This document shows, piece by piece, positions 26,743 through 38,478 of a stretch of 64,000 bases of DNA. Source of the DNA: Nocardioides sp. Root682. Its GTDB lineage: Bacteria; Actinomycetota; Actinomycetes; Propionibacteriales; Nocardioidaceae. The position numbers and the translations under genes were made by a program. Under the pieces are notes generated by a model. It ran no database searches. It had not been told where the DNA came from and worked only from the letters and a program-made list of their open reading frames with translations. Every line of letters begins with the position of its first letter. Position 1 is the first letter of the stretch. The DNA lies in assembly GCF_001427795.1 (NCBI RefSeq), contig NZ_LMHJ01000001.1:1398356-1462355 (forward strand). Reading direction: 5' to 3'.

Positions 26743-29051
26743 CAGCTGCTCACCTCGTGAGTGGCGTCAACAACGGACTCCAGTCGCACGAGCACTCCCT
26801 TGGAGGTCGGGGTGTTGCTTCCCGCGGCAACGCTGTCGAGCGGCACCAGCACGTTGGTCTCGGGGTAGTACGACGCCGCGGACCCGCGGCTCGCGGGATA
26901 ACCGACCAAGGTGACGTTCCTGGCCCGGCGCTCGGTGCCGTCCTCCCAGACGCTGACGATGTCGACCTGGTCGCCGTCCTGGAAGCCCAGCTCGGCGATG
27001 TCCTCCGGGTTGACCATCACGATGTGCCGCGCGTTGTGAATGCCGCGATAGCGGTCGTTCAGCGCATACGGGATGGTGTTCCACTGGTCGTGCGAGCGCA
27101 GTGACTGCAGGATCAGGTGGCCCGGCGGCGTCTCGAGCCACGCCAGCGTGTTGAGGGAGAACACGGCCTTGCCACTCGGCGTCGGGTACACGCCACTGTT
27201 GACCGGGTTCGGCAGGGTGAAGCCTCCGGGCTCCCTGATCCGCTCGTTGAAGTCCTCGAAGCCGGGTACGACGCGCGCGATCCGGTCACGGATGGCGTCG
27301 TTGTCCGCCTCGAGCTCCGCCCACGGGATCGCCGGGTCGTCACCGAGCGTGCGCCGAGCCAGCCGGGTGATGATCGAGACCTCGCTCAACAGGTGCTTCG
27401 ACGCCGGATCGAGCTTGCCGTGGGTGCGATGCACCGAGCTCATCGAGTCCTCGACGGTGACGTACTGCTCCCGGCCCGCCTGCACGTCCTTGTCGCTACG
27501 GCCGAGGGTCGGCAGGATCAACGCCGTCTCACCGGTGACGGTGTGCGAACGGTTGAGCTTGGTGGAGACCTGCACCGTGAGGCTGCAGCTGCGCAACGCG
27601 GCCTCGGTCACGTCGCTGTCGGACATGGCGCGGACGAAGTTGCCGGCGACGCCGACGAAGACCCGCGCCTTCCCGTCGCGCATCGCACGGACCCCGCCGA
27701 CCGAGTCGACGCCGTGGTCGCGCGGCGGCTCGAAGCCGAACTCCGCGCCGAGTGCGTCGAGGAAGCGGTCGGGCATCTTCTCCCAGATGCCCATGGTGCG
27801 ATCGCCCTGGACGTTGGAGTGACCGCGCACCGGGCAGACACCAGCCCCGGGCTTGCCGATGTTGCCGCGCAGCATCAGGAAGTTCACGATCTCGCGGATC
27901 GTCGGCACGCCGTGCTTGTGCTGGGTCAGTCCCATCGCCCAGCACACGATGACCGACTTGCTGGCGAGCACCTTCTGGTGCACGGCCTCGATCTCGTCGC
28001 GGGTCAGGCCGGTCGCCTCGAGGGTCTGCTCCCAGGTGATGTCGGTGCCCTGCGCCGCGAACTCCTCGAAACCCGTCGTGTGCGCCTCGATGTAGTCGCG
28101 GTCGAGATCGCCGGACTCCAGCACCAGCCGGTTGAGCATCTTGAAGAGGGCGAGGTCGCCACCGGGCCGGATCTTGAGGAACAGGTCGGCGATCTGGATG
28201 CCCTTGCCGATGACCCCGCTGGGCTGCTGCGGGTTCTTGAACCGGATCAGGCCCGCCTCGGGCAGCGTGTTGACGGCGACGACCTGGCCGCCGTTCTTCT
28301 TGGTGTGCTCGAGCGCGGACAGCATCCGCGGGTGGTTGGTGCCGGGGTTCTGGCCGACGACGAAGACCAGGTCACTGTTGTAGATGTCCTCGAGCTGGAC
28401 GCTGCCCTTTCCGATACCGAGGGTCTCCCCCAGACCGGTGCCACTCGACTCGTGGCACATGTTCGAGCAGTCCGGCAGGTTGTTGGTCCCGAAGGCGCGT
28501 GCGAACAGCTGGAGCAGGAAGGCAGCTTCGTTGTTGAGCCGGCCCGAGACGTAGAACATCGCCTCGTCCGGCGACGCGAGGCCGTTCAGCTCATCGGCGA
28601 TGATGCCGAACGCGTCGTCCCACGTGATGGGCTCGTAGTGGGTGCCACCGGACCGCTTGACCATCGGCTCAGTCAGTCGTCCCTGCTGGTTGAGCCAGTA
28701 GTCCGACTTGCCGTCGAGTTCGTCGACGGAGTGCTGCGCGAAGAAGTCGCGGGTGACGCGGCGGCTGGTCGCCTCGTCGTTGATGTGCTTCGCGCCGTTC
28801 TCGCAGTACTCGTTCTTGTGGCGGTGGTCCGGCTCCGGCCAGGCACACCCGGGGCAGTCGATGCCCTTGACCTGGTTGAGGTTGACGAGGGTGAGCAGGC
28901 TCCGCTTCACCGACGTCTGTTCGAAGGAGTACTCCAGCGCATGCCGAACGCCGGGAAGGCCGGCGGCGTAGCGCTTCGGCGCTGAGACGGACAGGTCGTC
29001 CGCGGGGTCCTCGCTCGGAGCCTTCTTCATCTGTCCAGCGTCTCCGGTCAC
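26742..29051 (-). CDS. FdhF/YdeP-family molybdopterin oxidoreductase (formate dehydrogenase-like)
   Basis: A 769-residue Mo-bis-MGD enzyme. The N-terminal cysteines C66, C69 and C83 (DCPGCAWP, EYCENGAK) suggest an Fe-S cluster; C199 in NMCHESSG is in the position of the Mo ligand. The GQNPGTNHPRM and GHSNVQGDRTMG cofactor-binding stretches and the C-terminal molydop-binding domain are present. YdeP-type proteins are formate dehydrogenase-like, but several have no proven substrate. No signal peptide or Tat motif is seen, so it is probably cytoplasmic. The start is GTG 29051; ATG 29030 is an alternative that removes 7 residues. It is coupled to fdhD. Confidence 0.85.
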   Translation of the reverse strand: MTGDAGQMKKAPSEDPADDLSVSAPKRYAAGLPGVRHALEYSFEQTSVKRSLLTLVNLNQVKGIDCPGCAWPEPDHRHKNEYCENGAKHINDEATSRRVTRDFFAQHSVDELDGKSDYWLNQQGRLTEPMVKRSGGTHYEPITWDDAFGIIADELNGLASPDEAMFYVSGRLNNEAAFLLQLFARAFGTNNLPDCSNMCHESSGTGLGETLGIGKGSVQLEDIYNSDLVFVVGQNPGTNHPRMLSALEHTKKNGGQVVAVNTLPEAGLIRFKNPQQPSGVIGKGIQIADLFLKIRPGGDLALFKMLNRLVLESGDLDRDYIEAHTTGFEEFAAQGTDITWEQTLEATGLTRDEIEAVHQKVLASKSVIVCWAMGLTQHKHGVPTIREIVNFLMLRGNIGKPGAGVCPVRGHSNVQGDRTMGIWEKMPDRFLDALGAEFGFEPPRDHGVDSVGGVRAMRDGKARVFVGVAGNFVRAMSDSDVTEAALRSCSLTVQVSTKLNRSHTVTGETALILPTLGRSDKDVQAGREQYVTVEDSMSSVHRTHGKLDPASKHLLSEVSIITRLARRTLGDDPAIPWAELEADNDAIRDRIARVVPGFEDFNERIREPGGFTLPNPVNSGVYPTPSGKAVFSLNTLAWLETPPGHLILQSLRSHDQWNTIPYALNDRYRGIHNARHIVMVNPEDIAELGFQDGDQVDIVSVWEDGTERRARNVTLVGYPASRGSAASYYPETNVLVPLDSVAAGSNTPTSKGVLVRLESVVDATHEVSS

Positions 29052-29138
29052 CCATCCCAGGTCAACAATGAAGATTTGATCTCTCGATAACCAACGGTGA
29101 TCACCACGTGGGGTCGCCGGTTGGGTGACCCCCTCTGG
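29052..29138. promoter_or_regulatory. divergent promoter region, fdh / sdh
   Basis: Part of the 164-bp gap between the fdhF-like gene and sdhC. It contains a perfect palindrome GGTGATCACC at 29096-29105, with no identified regulator. The sdhC-proximal half carries the two dyads listed next. Confidence 0.35.
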
Positions 29139-29154
29139 GTAAGGCTCGCCTTAC
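29139..29154. promoter_or_regulatory. iron-box-like dyad upstream of sdhC
   Basis: GTAAGGC-TC-GCCTTAC, perfect 7-bp arms. Its centre matches 11 of 14 positions of the core TTAGGCTCACCTAA that I recall for Streptomyces DmdR1/DtxR iron boxes. SDH carries haem and three Fe-S clusters, so iron control would make sense. Confidence 0.4.
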
Positions 29155-29181
29155 GTGCATATCTCACATGATCCGTGTCAC

Positions 29182-29195
29182 CTACCGACCAGTAG
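29182..29195. promoter_or_regulatory. operator-like dyad upstream of sdhC, related to that at mutA
   Basis: CTACCGACCAGTAG, identical at 12 of 14 positions to the centre of the palindrome at 22724-22739. It lies 20 bp before the sdhC GTG, where a -10 or +1 region would fall. Confidence 0.45.
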
Positions 29196-29215
29196 CGGGA
29201 GTAGCGTGACCCCTC

Positions 29216-29923
29216 GTGGCTACAACAGAACTGGTGAAGGGCTCGCGTGCGGCCCGGTCAACCATCGCCCTGAAACTCCTGATGGCCGTGAGCGGCCTCC
29301 TCTTCATCGGCTTCACGGTCGGGCACATGTACGGCAACCTGAAGGCCTTCTCCGGCGAGGAAGCCTTCAACGAGTACGCGCATCACCTGCGCGAGCTCGG
29401 GACGCCGATGCTCCCCTACGAGGGCTTCTTGTGGATCGTTCGCGTCGGGCTCCTCGCCGCGATCATCGTCCACATCGCCTGCGCCGTCGCGCTGTGGCAC
29501 CGCGCTGCCAAGGCCCGGCCGGTGCAGTACGTCGCGAAGAAGAACCGCGGCTCCTCGCTCTCCTCGCGCACCATGCGCTGGGGCGGCATCACCCTCCTGC
29601 TCTTCATCGTGTGGCACCTGCTCAACTTCACGATCGTCAAGGTCAACCCGAGCAACGGCTCCACCGGCGACGACAACCCGTACCAGCTCGTCGTCGACAC
29701 CTTCGACACCCCGTGGATGACGGTCATCTACCTGCTCGCGATGGTCGCGCTCGGGTTCCACCTCCACCACGGCACCTTCAGCTCGCTGCAGACGCTGGGG
29801 TTCACCAATACGGCAAGCTCCCGAGCACGTGCCCGGGCGGCCGGCTGGATCGTCGCGATCGTCATCGCGGGCGGCTTCACGCTGGTTCCCCTGTCCGTCC
29901 TCGTCGGCATCATCGAGAAGTAA
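29216..29923 (+). CDS. sdhC: succinate dehydrogenase, cytochrome b membrane anchor
   Basis: A 235-residue single-polypeptide anchor with five hydrophobic segments, the type-B (Bacillus/Corynebacterium-like) diheme cytochrome b of succinate:menaquinone reductase. Histidines in transmembrane positions (GHMYGN, VHIACAV, WHLLNF, GFHLHHG) are candidate haem ligands. The start is GTG 29216. There is no separate sdhD, as expected for this type. sdhA begins 13 bp after its stop. Confidence 0.9.
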   Translation: MATTELVKGSRAARSTIALKLLMAVSGLLFIGFTVGHMYGNLKAFSGEEAFNEYAHHLRELGTPMLPYEGFLWIVRVGLLAAIIVHIACAVALWHRAAKARPVQYVAKKNRGSSLSSRTMRWGGITLLLFIVWHLLNFTIVKVNPSNGSTGDDNPYQLVVDTFDTPWMTVIYLLAMVALGFHLHHGTFSSLQTLGFTNTASSRARARAAGWIVAIVIAGGFTLVPLSVLVGIIEK

Positions 29924-29936
29924 GGAGCTCCCCACC

Positions 29937-31954
<2,018 letters not shown>

Positions 31955-31958
<4 letters not shown>

Positions 31959-32713
31959 GCGCGGGCGACATGAACCTCACCCTCAAGATCTGGCGCCAGA
32001 GCGGTCCGGACGACCAGGGCGGCATCCACACCTACCAGGTCTCCGGCATCTCGCCGGACATGAGCTTCCTCGAGATGCTCGACGTACTCAACGAGCAGCT
32101 GAACGAGAAGGGCGAGGAGCCCATCGCGTTCGACTCCGACTGTCGCGAGGGCATCTGCGGCATGTGCTCGCTGATGATCAACGGCGAGGCACACGGCCCG
32201 GAGGTCACGACCACCTGCCAGCTGCACATGCGGTCGTTCACCGACGGCGACACGATCACCATCGAGCCGTGGCGTGCCGAGCCGTTCCCGGTCATCAAGG
32301 ACCTCGTGGTCGACCGCGGTGCCTTCGACCGGATCATCCAGGCCGGTGGCTTCATCTCCGCCATCACCGGTTCCGCCCCCGAGGCCAACTCGGTGCCGGC
32401 TCCGCGCGACAAGGCGATGCGTGCCTTCAACGTCGCCACCTGCATCGGCTGCGGCGGCTGCGTCGCGGCGTGCCCCAACGGCTCGGCCTCGCTGTTCCTC
32501 GGCGCGAAGATCACCCACCTGGGCGAGCTCCCGCAGGGTCAGCCCGAGCGCTGGACGCGCGTGGTGGACATGGTCGGCCAGCACGACCACGAGGGCTTCG
32601 GCGGGTGCACCAACATCGGTGAGTGCGCCGCGGCGTGCCCCAAGGAGATCCCGCTCGACGTGATCTCACAGCTCAACAAGGACCTGCGCACCGCGCTGAA
32701 GATGGGTCTCTGA
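31955..32713 (+). CDS. sdhB: succinate dehydrogenase iron-sulfur subunit
   Basis: A 252-residue electron-transfer subunit. An N-terminal ferredoxin domain has CREGICGMC and a later Cys for [2Fe-2S]. The C-terminal domain has [12 protein letters not shown] and [12 protein letters not shown] for the [4Fe-4S] and [3Fe-4S] clusters. The GTG in the GTGA overlap is preferred (AGAGG 8 bp upstream); ATG 31970 would remove 5 residues and has only weak SD sequence. Confidence 0.95.
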
Positions 32714-32730
32714 CCCCTCGCACGTCCCTC

Positions 32731-32765
32731 ACGACGCCGCATCAGCCACGCTGATGCGGCGTCGT
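32731..32765 (+). terminator. perfect 16-bp hairpin terminator after sdhCAB
   Basis: Arms at 32731-32746 and 32750-32765, perfectly complementary, loop CAC. It begins 18 bp after the sdhB stop and separates the operon from the cyclase gene. A short T-containing run follows. Confidence 0.8.
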
Positions 32766-32794
32766 TGCGTTCCGGCTTCTGCCAAGATGCGGCT

Positions 32795-34084
32795 GTGGGG
32801 GTCAAGCCGATCAGGGCGTGGATGCAGGAGCGCCACGCGCAGATGCCGATGGCGCGCTGGATGCTGGACTTCGACGAGCGCGAGGTCGAGCAGGACTTCG
32901 TCGCGTACGACGACAGGGCCGGCGTCGAGCAGGCCGTCTTCGCGCTGTGGATCGGCGTGTTCTTCACCGCCTTCTACAGCCTGGTCGACCTGCTCGTCAT
33001 TCCGGATGACGTGGGCCCCGCTTTCGCCATCAGGTACGGCGTGATCATCCCGGTCTTCCTCCTGGCAGCCGTCCTGCGCCGAGCCGCTTTCGTGGAGCGC
33101 CACTTCCAGCTCTTCAGTGTGCTGCTGCTGGCCATCACGCTGATCGGCCTCGGCACGGCGTTCGCCCGGGCGACGGATGCCTCGTCCGAGTACATCCGCG
33201 CGTCGTGCACCGTAACGCTCCTCGGCGGCATCGGGCTGCTGCGGCTGCGGATGCACGCGGCTGTCGCAGCGTCAGCGCTGTACGCCGCCATCTGCCTCGG
33301 GCTCCCGGGTTTCGGCGGCGGCGCCGACGGGGTGGCGAACCACGTGGCCCCGGCGATCGGCCTGACGGGCATCGCCCTGCTGATCGCCTACGCGCTGGAG
33401 AAGCTGCGGCGCACCGACTACCTGCGCCAGCGCGAGGTGGAGCTCGAACAGGCCCGATCCGACGAGCTGCTGCACAACGTCCTGCCGGCAGCGATCGCGA
33501 CCCGGCTGCGGAACGGGCGCGGTGCGATCGCCGACTCGGCCGCCAACGTCAGTGTGCTGTTCTCCGACATCGTCGGCTTCACGACGGTCTCCGAGAGCCT
33601 GTCGGCCGAGGAGCTGGTCTCCCTGCTGGACGCCATGTTCAGCGAGTTCGACCGGCTCTGCGACGAACGCGGCATCGAGAAGATCAAGACCGTCGGCGAC
33701 GCCTACATGGCCGTGGCCGGTCTACCGATGCCGGACCTGGACCACGCGGCGTCCATGGCCGAGCTCGCGATGGACATGCAGCGCGCCACCGCCAGGCTGG
33801 CTGCCGACTGGCCGAGTCCGATCTCCGTCCGGATCGGCATCTCGTCCGGCCCGGTCGTGGCCGGCGTGATCGGGCAGCGGAAGTTCACCTATGACCTGTG
33901 GGGCGACACCGTGAACACCGCCAGCCGGATGGAGTCGCATGGTCGGCCGCACCGGATCCAGGTGTCGGCGACCACCCATGTCCTGCTGGAGAGTCGCTAC
34001 GTCTTCAGCGCCCCGCAGGTCATCGACATCAAGGGCAAGGGGCCCATGACGACGTACTTCCTGCTGGGCGGGCTGTCCATGTGA
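32795..34084 (+). CDS. membrane-bound class III adenylate cyclase
   Basis: A 429-residue cyclase. About six hydrophobic segments (residues 45-200) are followed by a linking helix (RSDELLHNVLPAAIATRL) and a catalytic domain (about 248-425). All key residues for ATP are present: metal Asp in LFSDIVGFT (D258) and VGDAYM (D302), Lys in EKIKTVGD, Asp in TYDLWGD, and Asn/Arg in DTVNTASRM (N374, R378). It should make cAMP from ATP as a dimer. GTG 32795 is preferred because the TTG at 32765 falls in the terminator stem; ATG 32822 is also possible. Confidence 0.85.
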   Translation: MGVKPIRAWMQERHAQMPMARWMLDFDEREVEQDFVAYDDRAGVEQAVFALWIGVFFTAFYSLVDLLVIPDDVGPAFAIRYGVIIPVFLLAAVLRRAAFVERHFQLFSVLLLAITLIGLGTAFARATDASSEYIRASCTVTLLGGIGLLRLRMHAAVAASALYAAICLGLPGFGGGADGVANHVAPAIGLTGIALLIAYALEKLRRTDYLRQREVELEQARSDELLHNVLPAAIATRLRNGRGAIADSAANVSVLFSDIVGFTTVSESLSAEELVSLLDAMFSEFDRLCDERGIEKIKTVGDAYMAVAGLPMPDLDHAASMAELAMDMQRATARLAADWPSPISVRIGISSGPVVAGVIGQRKFTYDLWGDTVNTASRMESHGRPHRIQVSATTHVLLESRYVFSAPQVIDIKGKGPMTTYFLLGGLSM

Positions 34085-34124
34085 TGCAGGTTTGCGGCGC
34101 ACCGGGAAGGTTAGGTTTCCTTGC

Positions 34125-34772
34125 GTGTCGCTGCCCCCACCCCCACCCTCGTTCCCGCCCTCTCCGCAATGGTCGTCCCCCGGCCCCGGTCCGACCGGCG
34201 GGACCAACAAGGTGCTGCTGTGGGTCGCAGCAGTCGCCGTCGCCCTCGCCGTCATCGTCGTCGTGGCCCTCGGCGTCGTCCTCCTCACCCGGGGAGACGA
34301 CGCGGACGACAGCGCCGACGACCGCCCCACTGCCGCGTCCAGCCAGACCAGCGACGACTCGTCCGGGACGTCGGGGGCGCCCAGCGACACCGAGTCGTCG
34401 ACCACGCCTGCGGAGGCCGGGCCGGACAACACGGCGGTGGTGGGTGAGTGGTACGGCCGGTATCGCTGCACCCAGGGTGCCTCGGCCGGGCGCCTGATCA
34501 TCGAGGCCGTGCCCGGCAGCACCACCCAGGTGACGGCCGTCTTCCGCTTCGGCGAGTCCATCATCAACGAGGACGTCGAGCCCGGGAGCTACCGGATGAC
34601 CGGCGAGGTCACCGACTCGCAGCTCAACCTGAGGGCCGGCGAGTGGATCGAGCAGGCTCCGGGTTACACCACCGTGGACCTCGAGGCACCCGTGACCACC
34701 GATGCGCCCACGGAGCTCTTCGGCAGCGTGCTCAGCCCGGGCTGCCAGCGCTTCCGCTTCCTCAGGCAATGA
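34125..34772 (+). CDS. proline-rich single-pass membrane protein, unknown exported domain
   Basis: A 215-residue protein. The cytoplasmic N terminus is Pro/Ser-rich (SLPPPPPSFPPSPQW); one TM segment follows (about 32-55, VLLWVAAVAVALAVIVVVAL), then a Ser/Thr/Asp linker and an exported domain of about 100 residues beginning VVGEWYGRYRCTQG. Two cysteines in the exported part (YRCTQ, PGCQRF) may pair. The start is GTG 34125, the only one before the polyproline run. No family recognised. Confidence 0.65.
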   Translation: MSLPPPPPSFPPSPQWSSPGPGPTGGTNKVLLWVAAVAVALAVIVVVALGVVLLTRGDDADDSADDRPTAASSQTSDDSSGTSGAPSDTESSTTPAEAGPDNTAVVGEWYGRYRCTQGASAGRLIIEAVPGSTTQVTAVFRFGESIINEDVEPGSYRMTGEVTDSQLNLRAGEWIEQAPGYTTVDLEAPVTTDAPTELFGSVLSPGCQRFRFLRQ

Positions 34773-34788
34773 GCCCCCGCTGGGAGCC

Positions 34789-35013
34789 TCAGTCGCGCGA
34801 GGCCCGCAGCGCCTTCCAGCCCAGCGAGCCGAGCAGGCCCGCGATCACGAAGTTCACGACGATGAGCACGGTGTGGGCGACCCAGTACCCGGTGGCCCGG
34901 TCCTCGCCCGCGTCGTAGGCGGAGTAGAGGTTCTTCGCGAAGTTGCCGAAGGAGAAGACGTTCCAGGCGGCGACGGACAGGAGCAGGACGGCGTGCTTGC
35001 GTTCGAACTTCAC
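34789..35013 (-). CDS. SCO4848-family small membrane protein
   Basis: A 74-residue protein with two hydrophobic segments, matching in size and layout the SCO4848 family of small actinobacterial membrane proteins (FERKHAVLLLSVAAWNVFSF, then FAKNLYSAYD and a second segment). The start is GTG 35013, 4 bp after the YihY stop, so it is in the trpS-2H-yihY operon. Function unknown; in other actinobacteria it also neighbours YihY and trpS. Confidence 0.65.
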   Translation of the reverse strand: MKFERKHAVLLLSVAAWNVFSFGNFAKNLYSAYDAGEDRATGYWVAHTVLIVVNFVIAGLLGSLGWKALRASRD

Positions 35014-35017
35014 GCCC

Positions 35018-36076
35018 TCATCCTCCCAGAGGGCCTCGGTCCTGGCGGCGCCGGCCGAGCCGCGCACCGAGCAGGAGGCCGAGCGCCCCACCGACCGCCA
35101 GTGGAGGCCCCCAGCCGCGCCCGGTGTCGGCGTCCTGTTCCGGCCGGGTCACCGTCGCCACGGCGACGGGCAGGAGCGCGGCGCGACGCGCGTCCCTGTC
35201 CTCTCGCGCCGCAGCGCTGGTGTGGGCCCAGGCCGCGGCGTAGAGGATCACGCGGGAGAAGTAGTTGATCCAGACCAGCAGGATCAGGGCGATCCCGAAC
35301 GCCTGGAACGCCGGCTGTCCGCGGGTGCCCACCAGCAGGAGGCCGGAGAGCTGCTTGAGGACCTCGAACCCGATCGCCCCCAGCCAGGCGCCCGACCAGA
35401 GCGCGCGGTCCGGCACCGGTGGCCGGGCGAGCAGGCGGAAGATCAGGAAGAACAACAGCGCCGAGGTGGCCAGCCCGACGACGAGCGCGAGCAGCGTCAC
35501 CAGCCAGCCGAGCCCGTGGCCGAGGTCGACCAGGTCGAGGACCTGCTCCGACATCCGGGTCAGCACGCCCGACACAGCGACGCTGAGCAGCAGCACGGCC
35601 CCCAGGACGACCAGGGTGAGCAGGTCGCGCAGCTTGCCGATGACGAAGCTCGGCTGGAGCCGCTCGGGCATCTCGAAGAGCACGATCAGTGCGGTCTGGA
35701 GCGAGGAGAGCCAGCCCAGGCCGGCGTAGAGGACACCGGCGAGGCCAATCAGTCCGACTGCCCCAGCAGCGTCCTGGACGTCCTCCAGCGGCACCTCGTT
35801 CGGTCCGCCGCCCACGAGGCCGGGCAGCACCTCGTCGATGGCGTCGAGGAGCGCGTCCTGCGCGTCGGGGAAGACGTTGGCGACGTACCCGATGGCGAAG
35901 AAGGCGAGAGCCAGGACGGGGAAGACCGAGAGGAAACCGAAGTAGGTGACTCCCCCGGCCTGCTGGCCGCCCTTCACCTCGGAGAAGTGCTCCTGGGTGC
36001 GCACCGCGTGATCGACCACGGTCGAACGCGCACGGAGTCGGGAGACCTGCTGCTTCAGTCGGTCGGCAAGGCTCAT
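35018..36076 (-). CDS. YihY/BrkB-family membrane protein
   Basis: A 352-residue integral membrane protein with about six transmembrane segments. The family stretches SEVKGGQQAGGVTYFGFLSV and VWINYFSRVILYAAAWAH are present. The C-terminal 60 residues are an Arg/Gly-rich cytoplasmic tail with one extra hydrophobic run. Despite the old ribonuclease BN name, the family's function is uncertain; it may be a transporter. The ATG giving MSLADRLKQQ overlaps the preceding gene's stop by 4 bp. Confidence 0.85.
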   Translation of the reverse strand: MSLADRLKQQVSRLRARSTVVDHAVRTQEHFSEVKGGQQAGGVTYFGFLSVFPVLALAFFAIGYVANVFPDAQDALLDAIDEVLPGLVGGGPNEVPLEDVQDAAGAVGLIGLAGVLYAGLGWLSSLQTALIVLFEMPERLQPSFVIGKLRDLLTLVVLGAVLLLSVAVSGVLTRMSEQVLDLVDLGHGLGWLVTLLALVVGLATSALLFFLIFRLLARPPVPDRALWSGAWLGAIGFEVLKQLSGLLLVGTRGQPAFQAFGIALILLVWINYFSRVILYAAAWAHTSAAAREDRDARRAALLPVAVATVTRPEQDADTGRGWGPPLAVGGALGLLLGARLGRRRQDRGPLGG

Positions 36077-36578
36077 CTCAGGGGGAAGGTACGGGTGGCC
36101 TTCCAGCCCTCCTCCGCGTGGTGGACGTACAGGTGGAAGTCCTGTACCCCGAAACGACAATCGAATCCGGCCAGGTCCTCGAACGCCCGGTCCAGGGCGA
36201 CGTCGTCCAGGTGATGGGCGACCGTGACGTGGGGGTGGTAGGGGAAGCCGAGGTCGACCGCAAGCGGCCCCCGTCGTACGGCGTCCGCGAGCAGCTCGCA
36301 CTGCGAGATGCCCTCGACCAGCCCCACGAACACCACCGGCGAGACCGGGCGGAACGTGCCGGTGCCGCGCAGGTGCACGGTGAACGGATCGATGCCGGAC
36401 CCGGCCGCAGCGAGGTGCTCCTCGATCTCGGCCAGGTCGCCGTCGACCTCGATCGGCGGGATCAGGGTGATGTGGCTCGGCACGCCTTCCGCGGTGGGGT
36501 CGCCGATCTCGAGGCGGTAGTCGTAGAGCTCGGAGGCCCAGGGCTCCGGCACCGCGACGGCCACGCCGATGACAGGCA

Positions 36579-36579
<1 letters not shown>
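36073..36579 (-). CDS. 2H phosphoesterase, 2'-5' RNA ligase family
   Basis: A 168-residue protein with the two HxT motifs of 2H phosphoesterases: SHITLIPP (about 40) and HPHVTVAHHL (about 120). It is expected to open or form 2'-5' or cyclic phosphate bonds in RNA or nucleotides. The start overlaps the trpS stop by one base (TGATG), so it is cotranscribed with trpS. The physiological substrate is unknown. Confidence 0.85.
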
Positions 36580-37712
<1,133 letters not shown>

Positions 37713-37725
37713 CTATGCTCTCGTC

Positions 37726-38478
37726 ATGGTTCACCACGTGTGGGGCGAGGTGCCGCCTCTCGGGCAGGCGACGACGCCGGTTTCGACGCGGCCGGCCGTG
37801 CAGCCACCGACGACACCGGAGCGGCCCGTACCGGCGTCCGCCACACGTCCGAAGGCGCTGCAGGGCCTCGCCCACGTGATCGTCGCGCTGGCGGTCACCG
37901 TGACCGTCCTCGAGGTCTTCACCGCGCTGTTCAGCAACGTCGAACCGGGGACTCGCGAAGCCTTCCTCCTCGGGGGCGACCTGGTCGAGGATCTCGCGTG
38001 GTACGAGGAGGTCCAGCTCCTGACCTACCCCCTGCTCCTCGTGGCCTATCTCCCCGCCTGCTTGTGGTTGTACCGGGCCCGGGCCAACTCCTTCCTCATC
38101 GACCCGCGGGCCATCCACGAGCGCGCCAGGGCCTGGGTGTGGCTGGGCTGGATCCTGCCCCTCGTCCACCTCTGGTACCCGTACCAGGTCGTCCGGGACG
38201 TCCAGAACGGGAGCGTCCGACGCGGGACGTATGTCGAGGTCACGGTGTGGTGGGGCGCCTGGTTGACGTGGCTGTTCGCGACCCGGACGGTCGCTGGACT
38301 TCTGAACACGCGCGACCGGGATCCGATGATGGCCGAGGCGCTGTCGGACACCGCGGCCTCGGTGACGGCGCTCAACTGGATCTCCGCCGCGGCCGCAGTC
38401 CTCGCGTGTGTGCAGTGGTGCCGCATCGTCCTCGGTGTCACGGCCAGCCAGCGTCTCGCGTTCAGTCCGCCGCGCTAG
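37726..38478 (+). CDS. DUF4328 membrane protein
   Basis: A 250-residue membrane protein: a Pro/Thr-rich cytoplasmic N terminus (about 45 residues), then four hydrophobic segments with the DUF4328 hallmark WVWLGWILPLVHLWYPYQVV around residues 138-157. Function unknown. The ATG lies in the divergent gap with trpS. Its stop overlaps the convergent MFS gene's stop (they share 3 bp). Confidence 0.8.
   Translation: MVHHVWGEVPPLGQATTPVSTRPAVQPPTTPERPVPASATRPKALQGLAHVIVALAVTVTVLEVFTALFSNVEPGTREAFLLGGDLVEDLAWYEEVQLLTYPLLLVAYLPACLWLYRARANSFLIDPRAIHERARAWVWLGWILPLVHLWYPYQVVRDVQNGSVRRGTYVEVTVWWGAWLTWLFATRTVAGLLNTRDRDPMMAEALSDTAASVTALNWISAAAAVLACVQWCRIVLGVTASQRLAFSPPR

Noticed and set aside
29096..29105. 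GGTGATCACC as a CRP site
   Set aside because: The half-sites touch; the CRP core needs 6 bp between GTGA and TCAC.
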